From NCBI GenBank assembly GCA_903813345.2, contig CAIIXF020000424.1:1-64000 (forward strand): a stretch of 64,000 bases of DNA, written 5' to 3'. The notes beneath the pieces are model-generated. The model was not told where the DNA came from. It did not search any database and saw only the letters and a program-made list of their open reading frames with translations. Shown one piece after another: positions 55,580 to 64,000 of this stretch; the first letter of the stretch is position 1, and each line of letters opens with the position of its first letter. This DNA comes from Owenia fusiformis (lineage: Eukaryota; Annelida; Polychaeta; Sabellida; Oweniidae). Position numbers and translations under genes: made by a program.

Positions 55580-56774
55580 CTACAACATACAATGACACTG
55601 AGTGTCATCTATAGTGAACTAAAGCAACTAAATACAAGGGCCATTTCACAAACATATTGTAGATCATAATTCCTGATTTTCAATTGCGTTTACTGTGTAG
55701 CCATGTATGTCAATTTTGTAAAAGACAGTGGAATTTTAGGGAACATAACTTACAATATTTTTGAGAAACAGCCCCTAGATACAGTGAAACCTAGGAAGTA
55801 AACTGTGGTATAGGAGGTGTAACTACTAGATTAGTAGTTACAGACAATCTAAGAAGGGATAATAAGACAGAAAGATAATGACAAGAACATGCCTTATTAT
55901 AATAGTAGAGATATGATTTGGGTCCAAGTTAACAAAGATGAGGTTCTACTGTATTGTAATGTTATAATAACTGAGTCTTTTGAATGAAAAATCTAGAATA
56001 ACTTCCAAAAGAGCATATATGTGTCAGGTTTCAAATCAATTATAGAATTTTTAAAAATATAGGTCTTTAAATTTGTTGATTGAGGTATCCATGGTGCTTT
56101 TGGTAGCTTTGTTATTTTCAAATGTTGTTTCTTGTGCTTTTTAATATTGATATTCCAGTGCAAATGTTATTAAAATGTGGTGAATTTTGTCAGAGATGAA
56201 TAATACTTGAAGGAATGAAGCAAACTGCAAGTGATTTTATTACGAATATGATTGGTGTATTATTTTTATCGTAAAGACGGCAACAAAGGGTGGGAAGAAA
56301 TGAATGAGTTTCAATGTATCCCTAACAATAATGGTAAGCCGATATCAACCCATGCATAGCATAGAGTACCATAGTAGCATATTTTTCAATTTTTCCATTA
56401 TATCGAAACTGCATGTGATATTATTATAGCATTTCAAAGTTAATAAATAACGCTTGTAAAACATTGAAGCGTGATTGAACAGTGGCTTAATGCATTAGAG
56501 ACATCGTGGCTCGTGCTCATGAGCCATCGTAGCTTACGTCTCATGTTAGCTGCATGGCTGACATTTGAAGCATTTCCTCTAAATTAAGTCACACCTCAAG
56601 TGACAGGTTAAAGCATTAATCCAGTACCACATATACTGGCATGAAAATGATCAGATGCAAAAAGTGATAATGTTAATTATTGCATAATGAGAGCTGAGAT
56701 GTTTGTACAAGAGTCGGCCCAAGAGCTGCTTGAGCTGATGCTGTAAAAACACAACAGGCATGCTAGCTAGGCAC
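55580..56774 (-). other. Intron between exons 11 and 12
   Basis: About 1.2 kb of AT-rich sequence with no exon, RNA gene or repeat that I can support. Confidence 0.6.
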
Positions 56775-57083
56775 CTTGGCTGTTGCTCTTGTTCCTCATC
56801 ACGGATCAACTTCAACAACCGGCTCTCCTTATACTCAGGAGGAACTGGTAATTGACCCTTAACAGGTTCACCATCAAACTCTGCAGTCGCCACATGTGGA
56901 GCTTTTACACTAGGATCATATTTCTCAGTGACGCTTGGAATTTTGGTTTTGACACGAGGGGCAACAGTTGGTGTGGAGGTAGCAATGGGTATAGGAGGAG
57001 CTTGTTCTTCTATAGGTGGTTCTGGTGGGAACACATCCTCTATAGGTGTGGGGAATGTGTAGTCAACATCATCAGGCACACCT
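56775..57083 (-). CDS. Exon 11: acidic/proline-rich linker ending in a KLIR module
   Basis: A 103-codon phase 2-2 cassette. It starts GVPDDVDYTFPTPIEDVFPP, continues through EPPIEEQAPPIPIATSTPTV and a basic-hydrophobic middle, and ends with YKESRLLKLIRDEEQEQQP. The last module resembles the end of exon 14 (TRAVMKLIREQETD): R, two hydrophobic or neutral residues, KLIR, then an acidic run, likely a short helix. Donor AG|GTGCCT is weak. Function unknown. Confidence 0.75.
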
Positions 57084-57476
57084 CTACAATAGCACTCAGT
57101 GTCAATAAAATTGTACCTTTTTTATATATAAAATTTAACATGTGACATTGTGACATGTAACGTCTCAGGGATTAATGAGGGGTACCATGAGGGGTACCAT
57201 AATTTGATTGGTTAATTAGGTCCAACAAAATGTGTTAGACTATAAATTTGAAGGTTATTGTTAACGATTGGGATTGCACACTGGGAAACTATAGTAATAT
57301 ACACATAAGGAAAAATATAAAAAGTATGAAATATAGAAAGATATTTATAAAGTCATTTAACTAGATATTTGACTACTTCATTTAAAACCTGTAAACTTGT
57401 AAGTATAATCTATTTTACAGTAAAACAGTATAAAAGACATCCATGCATGAAATATGGCAATGTGCAAGAAGCCAAC
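57084..57476 (-). other. Intron between exons 10 and 11
   Basis: A 12-base direct duplication (GAGGGGTACCAT, twice, near 57177-57201) is the only structure seen. Confidence 0.6.
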
Positions 57477-57596
57477 CTGTAAGGGTCCACATTGAACTGT
57501 GCAGGCGGTTGAGCCTGTGTACGCGGTGGAGCTTGTGTAGATGGTGGTGGAGGTATATTAAATGACTGTAGTGGAGACATAGATCCATAACTTGTG
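57477..57596 (-). CDS. Exon 10: proline/glutamine-rich linker cassette
   Basis: A 40-codon phase 2-2 cassette: SYGSMSPLQSFNIPPPPSTQ, then APPRTQAQPPAQFNVDPY. Disordered, Pro/Gln/Ser-rich, with a PPPP run that could serve as an SH3, WW or EVH1 ligand (inference from composition only). The donor is AG|GTTGGC, weak. Confidence 0.7.
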
Positions 57597-58131
57597 CTGT
57601 AACATCACATTCACACAACATGTAAACTCTGCCACATAAACAGTGACACATAACATTTATACAAGAAATAACACGAGAAGACGACTCAATTTAACAAGCA
57701 GTGCCACTAGGAAGACACATTTAAACAAGCAATAGCACTTCAAGACACATATATACAAGCAGTGATGATACTTGCAAAACCAAATCAAAATATTCAAAAC
57801 AAGAACAATCTCAGATTCAACTTTACATGAGAAACATATGAAAGGGAGCTTGTTGTGAGAAAGGATTCGTAGAATTGGTACAAAGAATTGAAGGAAAGTA
57901 TTTGAGAAAAGAAGTCCTTGCTTTACTATTTACAAACTATAAACTACTATACAATTCATATTCCAATAATAACCAACAAAAACATTGAAAACATGTCTAC
58001 ATCATGCCATAGAATATACATCATATACAATATCTAGAACATAAAGAGAGTCTAAGGCATATATAGTGTCTAAGGCATACACATAATGTACAGTATCTAC
58101 ACATGCAGAGAGAGAAGTTCACTCTGCAAAC
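57597..58131. other. Intron between exons 9 and 10 with ~31-base repeat
   Basis: ACAAGCAGTG-type units near 57693, 57724 and 57755, spaced 31 bases, form a short degenerate tandem repeat. The rest is AT-rich. Confidence 0.6.
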
Positions 58132-58254
58132 CTTGGGTCATCTGTTGATGATATCCTCATAAAAGTATGGTCTCCAGAATCATTGCTATATTCTATCTGC
58201 TGCACAGGAATCTCAGGCCCATTAGGGAATGTCCTCCCCACATCCTGGTCACTG
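58132..58254 (-). CDS. Exon 9: linker cassette with QQIEYSNDSGD motif
   Basis: A 41-codon phase 2-2 cassette: SSDQDVGRTFPNGPEIPV, then QQIEYSNDSGDHTFMRIS and STDDPR. The motif aligns with those of exons 7 and 8 (QI[EG]Y[ST]xDxG, then an isoleucine-rich strand and an acidic turn), which suggests exon duplication. Donor AG|GTTTGC is weak, acceptor TTCCAG is good. Confidence 0.75.
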
Positions 58255-59270
58255 CTGGAAGAAGGCCAACCAATAAAGCTTTAAAACTTGTTAAATGATG
58301 GTAAGCGAAATTACCAATCATGCCGTGCCACCAAAAAGAGAGAGTTGTTGTTATTTACAACATGAATTAAGCATCGTTAATTATGAATCCACCCAGAATA
58401 AAGTTTATTAAAATCATCATCAGAGGTAGAAAGTCAGTCAGTGATTAAAATATTTATAAGTAGATGGCATTTTAATAGAGGAATGTAATCCAGAATATAA
58501 AAATATTATTTCATGATTAAAAGTAGTACAATTAATATATAGTACTAATATAAAATAATTAATATAGAAAACGGCAATATATACAATTAATGTACAACTG
58601 CTTCATGTTTAACTGAATCTTCATGCACAGGGTATAACATGCATTTTTAAGCAACACTTTCTTCCTAGGAGTCACTATAGCAACATTACTATGAGTAAAA
58701 CTCATATATGGAGGTTGACAGCATAACAGGTTCCATACCAGGGAGGTAGCAGTCTTGAGGGTACATATTTAAGGCTGAACATGTGCGGGTAGATGTGTGA
58801 GGGTATATATTTGAGGAAAGATATTAACTTATAGGTTGGATATTTGAGAGTAGATATTGAAGGTAGATATGTGAGGGTAAATATTTTATGGTAGATATTA
58901 AGAGTTGATATTTGAGGGTATAACAGTGAGCTTTAACAGTCTCTAAAAGCTTGGCTGTAAATTGCAACATTGATGCAAATATTCATCCAGATCTATGTCT
59001 AACACAGATGCATATTTCTCCAGCTCTATGACTGTATACAGGTTCCTTTAGGGGAAGTAACACATGGGATTGGATATTGAGCTAAAAGCTTGGCTGTAAA
59101 TTGCAACATGTTCTCCGGCTTTATTTTTGTGTAACAGTTCAGGTAGGTTCTCTCTCTAGAGGTTCTGTGTCTCTAGATAGCATCTGGAAATCTATTTCTA
59201 TCTAAACTAAACATGGATAGTTCAGCCTATATCATTCCCATGGAGCTTAAAACTACAATACATATCACAC
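58255..59270. other. Intron between exons 8 and 9 with minisatellite-like tract
   Basis: About 58755-58925 is a degenerate ~20-base tandem of GAGGGTAGATATTTGAG-like units. A 26-base direct repeat (AAAAGCTTGGCTGTAAATTG...) occurs at 58945-58970 and 59084-59109, 139 bases apart. No coding sequence. Confidence 0.65.
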
Positions 59271-59894
59271 CTTGCTGATCGTGGACGACTTCTTATCACT
59301 TTGGTTATACCACATATTCCTGAATCACTAGAGTAGCCGATCTGGTCAAACCCATTCAGCTCATACTGAGAATCAGTTGCATAAGCACTATCTTCTAGGT
59401 CAGCAAAGTCTTTAGGTTTGCCTCTAGCTTCATCAACACCTGCATCAGGTTCATCATCATCATCATCATCTTTCTTTTTGATGACAGGGGTTATCTTAAA
59501 ATGGACCCTAGGCTTAGCACCAGTTGAGAAACTTCTCTTGAATTGTAGCCGAGATGGCGATTGTTTCATAACTGGTGTTATTGGTTTCGGAGTTGACTGA
59601 GGGAGCTGTTCTAATGATTGTGACATCAGAGGTGATAATGACATCACAGTTGATTGTGACATCAAACTTGATTGTGATGCTAATATTGAGTCAAGATCTT
59701 TAGATGATGTCGCTCCAAGTTTAGGAAACTTTGCTCTGGCTTCCTTGACAAAGTCAGGAGTTGATCGAGCCACCTCTAAATAGGCTTCAGGCTGTTTGTA
59801 AAGTGTGTCCCTATCCCTCAAGGGGATGTGTTCCTTGACTTCGCTGAGGCAGCTGATAGACCTGCTGCGTGTCATCACAGGTTCGCTACGCACA
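59271..59894 (-). CDS. Exon 8: long disordered Ser/acid-rich linker with QIGYSSDSG motif
   Basis: A 208-codon phase 2-2 exon. It contains a basic RSRSIS segment, a Ser-Met-Leu-Gln run of the type SQSSLMSQSTVMSLSPLMSQ, a proline patch, a basic-acidic switch KKKDDDDDDEPD, and near its end YATDSQYELNGFDQIGYSSD followed by SGICGITKVIRSRPRSAR. The last part matches the motif of exons 7 and 9. Composition indicates intrinsic disorder with many possible phosphosites. The donor AG|GTGTGA is weak. No enzyme or fold is visible. Confidence 0.78.
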
Positions 59895-60633
59895 CTGTGG
59901 AATGGTAGGGTGAAATATTAACACACAAGATAATGGACGATGTTAATAATACAAACCTTAGATGAAACCAAAATGATGCACAACATAATTTGATCACAAC
60001 ATCTAATAATAATATAATATCAATACAATATCAGAGAACCAAAACTTAATTTCAAACTGAAGTAATAAAGTTTAATTTTAAGAAAATTAAAATTACATTA
60101 ATTTCACAAAGAACTTTTCACAATGCATTCACAGGTGACACAATGACTATAGGGAATGACTAGACTATAAAGCAAGGTTCACAAGTGAACATAATAGACA
60201 GATAAATGAAAACATATGACCAGGACAAAATGAGGAAAAAATTAACAATATTGATGAACACAAAATTTGGGACTAACTAATCAAATATAGAGACGACTCA
60301 GACAAATACTTTATAAGAAGACGATATAAAGAAGGTATAAAATAGAAGAGAACAGATAGAAGAAAGTTCCAAAGGATGAATATTCTACACAACAAAATAG
60401 AAATAAAATTAGGAAACTGAGTAAACTGTATAACAAAATTCAGGGAGGAAAGGGTAGGATCAACAAAACAATCGGGTATAAATATAAGAGAGGTATTTAA
60501 AGGTATTTAGTTCAAGCTGCATTCCTTCATCCTGCGCCCACTTCTACTGGGTACATGACATCATATATAATATGACGTCCTATATAACATGACATTCTAC
60601 TGATTTAACATGACATTCTCTGGTTATCCCAAC
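59895..60633 (-). other. Intron between exons 7 and 8
   Basis: About 740 bases, A-rich on the plus strand; nothing supported. Confidence 0.6.
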
Positions 60634-60810
60634 CTGTTGAGATCATCTATACTGATGACTCTACAAATAGCAGTGTCTCCATGGTCACTGGTGTAGCCTA
60701 TCTGCTGCATACTCTCGCTCAATTCAGGGTGTGTCTGCCCCACCTTCATAGGTGGGAAATCGAGGGCATCATAATGTTGCATAGCTGGTGGGGTAGGGTC
60801 GCTTGCACTC
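60634..60810 (-). CDS. Exon 7: disordered linker with QQIGYTSDHGD motif
   Basis: A 59-codon cassette, phase 2-2, acceptor CTCCAG, weak donor AG|GTTGGG. It encodes a Pro-rich start (SASDPTPPAMQHYDALDFPP) and ends in a motif QQIGYTSDHGDTAICRVIS followed by IDDLNR. Very similar motifs end exons 8 and 9, so this is a reused linear module, probably a protein-binding or phosphorylation site. No family is recognised. Confidence 0.75.
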
Positions 60811-61410
60811 CTGGAGCAGGGTGAAACACCACATTGAATTAGTATGTTGGTGTAGGTTAATACCAGTTGAAATTGAAATATATATTATTTAAGCTGGAAT
60901 GTCATCAAAGGCATATATTATTTCACTCTGTGGATAACAACACACCCAATGTGGAGAGAGCAGAAACACGAAGACTTTAGATGAGGGATTATCCTGATGA
61001 TGGCACATGTAAGAGGAATAGCACAATAAATTGATTCTATAAGCACAATGCCCTCCTCAAAAGTCACCATGATTTCCATCCTTCTCCTTAGAGGGTGTTA
61101 TCAATATGTGATTAATATTCAACAATATTCAAAATACAATGTTTGAGTATTAATATTATGTTTGTGTATTATGCAACAGCATGTAGTATTCACACCATGC
61201 TTTAGTGTGTTGAAACTTTCAAACAACACGATTCATTACATCACACCAACCACTCGTGAGATCACACCAGCTGTTTGTGATATCATCAGACATCATACAC
61301 CCCTAGCCCTGAAAACCTAAAAGATGGAACTCCTGAAACAAACACAAACACTTGACACAATTGTGACCAAACCGACCACTGAAGAAAAGCAAATAAAACC
61401 TAAGACTTAC

Positions 61411-61599
61411 GGAGTTCTGGCTTTCTTTGGTATGACTAATTTACGTTCTGGTATTTTTCTAAATTCCACTTGAACGACTAGTTTAGCTCTTGTAGTGGCT
61501 GTGCCGGCAACATTGACAGCAGAGCACTGGAACCAGGCATTGTCATCTGGTCTGGCCTGGTCTATGTAGAGCGAAGATTTGCCTTCAGCTGTGTCAATT
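61411..61599 (-). CDS. Exon 6: second half of an Ig domain and basic linker
   Basis: Continues the Ig of exon 5 with IDTAEGKSSLYIDQARPDDN, AWFQCSAVNVAGTATTRAKL and VVQ, then a basic linker (FRKIPERKLVIPKKARTP). Phase 2 on both sides with a strong donor (GTAAGT). This is the last Ig before the long disordered region; the next Ig appears only in exon 16. Confidence 0.85.
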
Positions 61600-61851
61600 C
61601 TGGAAGAAAGTATGAGACACTTTGGCAACACAAAAAGAAACTGATTCATGGTAAATGTAATCAAAATTTTGAGTCTCTTATACCTTACATTTTTACACCT
61701 TATACTGATATAAAAGACCCTTGTAATGGACATATCTCTGGGTATGTATTGGGATGAGAGGATTTGGTGGACATGAATAGGTTTTAATGTCTAAAATGTT
61801 GAGGTTTTTCAAATATTCTGAGACAATATACCTTAATGTTTATATTCTCAC

Positions 61852-62014
61852 CTGTATTCTTGTCCAGGGGTGAGCATACGGCCATCTTTCTGCCAGCTCA
61901 TGAGAGGTGGGGGTACTCCTACTGCCTGGGCATGTAGGGCTACAGGTTGATTCTCGGCCACTGTGACACTGTGGATTCTGTCAACAAACCTTGGCGGGGC
62001 TCTGGCCTGGCGTT
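61852..62014 (-). CDS. Exon 5: first half of an Ig domain
   Basis: Reads RQARAPPRFVDRIHSVTVAE, then NQPVALHAQAVGVPPPLMSW and QKDGRMLTPGQEY, with the core Trp in this exon. The usual first Cys is replaced (ALHAQ). Enters in phase 1, leaves in phase 2 (AG|GTGAGA), and the split codon gives Arg with exon 6. The intron cuts later in the domain than in exons 2/3. Confidence 0.85.
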
Positions 62015-62222
62015 CTACAAACAAAGCAATATCATATAAATGATATATAAATGATTCTTTATTAAAATCATTTTCTCTTAAAAAAACCTAGCTTTTCTTC
62101 CATATTTCATCAATGGTAAAACGTTTCCCAAATTCCATCCACTTTCCTATATTTCGTCTACTTTTCTCTTTTTTCCTTTGTTTTTATCTTTATTAAATCT
62201 ATTTGAGCACAATGTCACTTAC

Positions 62223-62566
62223 CATAAACAACCAGGTTCACTTTAAAGGTGTCCTCTCCACCCTTATTCTTGGCTACACACGTATACTGTCCAGCGTCAT
62301 ATCTGGACACAGCATTAAGGATCAGTGAGTGAATACCATCTTCATTCACAACAACCTTATGCAGGTCATCGTCCTTTACTCTGATTCCATTAAGGAACCA
62401 GTTGATATCTGGCATTGGGCGGCCAGAGGCCACACAGTCGAAGCGTACCATATTACCCTCGGTAGCTTCTTGGTCTGTTGGGATTTTACGGAATCTTGGT
62501 CGGTAGTGCTTCTCGAAGATGCCTCCTTCTTCAGACATGGCGGAGCTTACGCTGCTACGGGAGTCC
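62223..62566 (-). CDS. Exon 4: palladin/myotilin-like Ig domain
   Basis: A complete I-set Ig in one exon, preceded by a Ser-rich stretch (DSRSSVSSAMSEEGG) that could be phosphorylated. The core has WFLNGIRVKDDDLHK, then GIHSLILNAVSRYDAGQY and CVAKNKGGEDTFKVNL. The DDLHK...GIHSLI...DAGxYxCVAKNxxGE pattern is the one I know from palladin, myopalladin and myotilin Ig domains, which bind alpha-actinin and actin at Z-discs. Enters in phase 2, leaves in phase 1 (donor GTAAGT). The likeness to palladin is by recognition of residues; actin binding is inference. Confidence 0.88.
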
Positions 62567-62893
62567 CTGGAATTGATTTTATACAGTGAACTAATGATAA
62601 ACACAAATTAGAGCTTCAATTATATTACATACACACTGTCCAACATCTAACAATATATTATTTGTGTTTTCTTTGAAATCTATGTGAACCTTTTCAATAA
62701 AACTATGTGTTTTCTAACATCTAATATTTATAACTAGCGCTAAACATTTGAAAAACTTTTTGGAGATCATTATTTCTTAGAAAGTCTCTAAAACAACTTG
62801 TTTACTTGTAACCATGGAAAATAGTACAAGTAATAAATTATATTTCTAAACTTTACATAGGGCCTTTAAATGAAACAAGGGGCAAGTCCTTAC

Positions 62894-63141
62894 CTTCTTT
62901 GCATTCTGCTGAGTGTCTCAGGTCTGACAAAGGAAGACTCATCAATTGTGCTCATTCTATCAACATAGAGCTGGCCAGTGCCTGTAGCTCTGCCAGCAAT
63001 GTTGGTGGCACTGAGTGTATAATGGCCTGCATCTTCTGGCAGTGCCATCCTAATACGTAGAGAGCAGTACCCATCTACTGTCATCTTCATCTCATAGCGG
63101 TTCAGTGGCCTCAATAGTTTGCCATCTTTGTACCACTGAAT
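62894..63141 (-). CDS. Exon 3: second half of an Ig domain
   Basis: Starts in phase 0 with IQWYKDGKLL (the core Trp), continues through a LRIRMALPEDAGHYTLSA stretch and ends in phase 2 with LSRMQR. The second Cys position of the Ig is replaced: the usual YxC reads YTLSA, so this domain has no canonical disulfide, which is common in intracellular titin-family Igs. It completes the Ig begun at 63262-63492. Confidence 0.85.
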
Positions 63142-63261
63142 CTGAAATTATAACACGAACATTGAAATATTGTTTTTGTTAGGAGGGAACCTAAAATTTT
63201 CTTAATTCTATACCATAGATTCTTCTGATTATTTTAGATTTGAAAAGAATAAATAGTTTAC

Positions 63262-63492
63262 CTTTGGTCTGGGGTAACCAGTTATTTTGCACATAAGTGT
63301 TGCATCACTGCCCTCCATAAGTTTAAAGTTCTTGAGTGGCTGAGTGATTTCTGGGCATCTGGCCTTGTCTACAGGAACGCTGTGAGTCTCTGGGATACCT
63401 TCTACCACGAAGTGGACAGGAGATTGAACGCGACCCTCACGGAACTCAATCTCTTGCATAAGTCTTGTCTCAAAGTTGGACACCTTGAAATG
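63262..63492 (-). CDS. Exon 2: first half of an Ig domain with N-terminal linker
   Basis: Phase 0 at both ends (acceptor TTGCAG, donor GTAAAC), 77 codons. After a linker (HFKVSNFETRLMQEIEF...) the Ig begins at about CPEITQPLKNFKLMEG and runs through the first cysteine in TLMCKITGYPRPK. The phase-0 intron cuts the domain just after the PxPK turn, ahead of the core tryptophan. The second half is in the next exon at 62894-63141. Splitting an Ig at this point recurs several times in this gene. Confidence 0.85.
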
Positions 63493-63712
63493 CTGCAATA
63501 ACATTGTTAAAGTAATGAATAGCATGGTACAATGGGTTAAATTCACTGCAAAATAAAAGGGTATACCTTCTATACCAAACAACGTTAATGTCAATATATT
63601 TGTGACTACTGAAAATCATGTTCATGAATATTGAAAATATGATGCTGATATTCAAATGGTTATCAAATTAGAGTAGAAAATAACAAGCATAGCTGAGTAC
63701 ATATGCACTTAC

Positions 63713-64000
63713 ATCTCCTTCTGGTATAAAGGCTGGTGACTCATCAACCATACTCTGTTCTACATTTCTTTCCAAGTTTCTCTCTGCTCTTGGCTTGTAA
63801 TATTCTTGTGTTTTAGGTTTTGGTGATTCTAATCTAGTTTCTAGTTCTGATACTAGGGAGCGCTGACGTTGCCTATCTTTGCTACGTGCGGCAGCCTCCT
63901 GCTCACGACGTAACCAATCGTTGTATTTATCCTCTCCCCAGAGGAATCCGGTTGTGGAGACCTCTCCAGCAGGGTTGGCAGCTGTACATGTGTACTCACC
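63713..64000 (-). CDS. Exon 1 (partial at window edge): end of an Ig domain plus charged linker
   Basis: The exon is open at the window edge, so its start is unseen. It opens with the last strands of an Ig domain (GEYTCTAANPAGEVSTT, with the typical YxC motif) and continues into a basic and acidic, probably helical, linker: WLRREQEAAARSKDRQRQ, then a KPKTQEYYKPRAER stretch. The donor is GTAAGT in phase 0. The linker is the sort of interdomain segment found in Z-disc proteins of the palladin/zormin type, but no specific partner can be named from it. Confidence 0.75.

Larger units (their letters stand above)
1..64000 (-). other. Titin/sallimus-like giant muscle gene, interior part (gene span)
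   Basis: All convincing coding sequence in the window lies on the minus strand and joins into one reading frame through GT/AG introns with matching phases. The domain set is 26 Ig I-set domains, disordered Pro-rich linkers and long acidic repeats, with no kinase or fibronectin-III domain. This points to a titin/sallimus (D-titin) homologue. An Ig of the kettin type (DFGFVALDI core) and a palladin-like Ig near the 5' side match what is known of the arthropod sls gene, whose shorter products are zormin and kettin. The gene continues beyond both edges, so neither the true N-terminus nor the C-terminus is here. Exon borders were read by eye from splice consensus and phase; no transcript evidence was available. 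Confidence 0.85.

Noticed and set aside
1-64000. Mobile elements, tRNA or rRNA genes
   Set aside because: I looked for transposase, reverse-transcriptase or integrase-like frames, terminal repeats and RNA gene signatures and found none that stand up.
1-64000. Protein kinase or fibronectin-III domains as in twitchin or full titin
   Set aside because: No kinase motifs and no fibronectin-III pattern are seen in any exon; such parts, if present, lie outside the window.

Overview
The window is an interior piece of one giant muscle-type gene, read entirely on the minus strand (transcription runs from position 64000 towards 1). It has no sign of bacterial origin. It shows AT-rich introns with GT/AG borders, exon phases that join without a break, tandem immunoglobulin (Ig) I-set domains and very long acidic Glu/Thr/Val/Pro repeat exons. 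By eye I place 48 main exons, numbered here in transcript order. They give about 35.8 kb of coding sequence, roughly 11,900 residues, open at both window edges. I see 26 Ig domains (one cut by the edge), no fibronectin-III domain and no kinase. The architecture is that of a titin/sallimus (D-titin) homologue: a palladin/zormin-like 5' part, a kettin-type Ig, an Ig tandem, then PEVK-like springs. A protostome, possibly a marine lophotrochozoan, fits, but the species cannot be fixed from sequence alone.

Layout from 5' to 3'. (1) 61411-64000: three complete Ig domains and the tail of another; one closely resembles palladin/myotilin-type Igs. (2) 52692-60810: nine consecutive exons, all phase 2-2, encode disordered Pro-rich and acidic linkers with reused short motifs; eight of the nine have unusually weak 5' splice sites. 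(3) 39071-51571: an Ig tandem with short linkers, including one kettin-type Ig, a highly charged helical linker and a true PEVK-like linker. (4) 29548-38865: one 9.3-kb exon with about 57 copies of a 46-residue acidic repeat, ending in an Ig. (5) 27506-28349: an Ig on two exons. (6) 25055-27069: two candidate alternative terminal exons, each with its own stop codon; one encodes a hydrophobic membrane-anchor-like tail. (7) 21119-22222: Glu/Thr/Val repeats plus Ig. (8) 9006-20147: one 11.1-kb exon with three copies of a super-repeat (one Ig plus twelve ~69-residue units). (9) 2780-7990: further Igs, a Ser/Thr-rich linker, duplicated mini-exons with a DFRxxL-like motif, and an IQ motif split over an intron. 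(10) 10-2649: twelve copies of a 47-residue repeat and about ten copies of a 16-residue repeat.

How the parts would work together (inference from the titin/sallimus family): the 5' Igs and linkers would sit at the Z-disc or dense body, the Ig tandem would give a stiff segment, and the long acidic repeats interrupted by single Igs would act as extensible springs. In-frame symmetric exons and internal stop exons would allow isoforms of different length, as with kettin, zormin and vertebrate novex-3 titin.

Introns of 300-650 bases in which I see nothing beyond splice signals and AT-rich sequence: 2890-3256, 4584-4971, 5463-5833, 5947-6421, 6971-7573, 27070-27505, 39671-40139, 40527-40883, 42600-42924, 50596-50904, 54609-54958, 60811-61410 and 62567-62893. 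Longer introns, and shorter ones that carry repeats, have their own entries.
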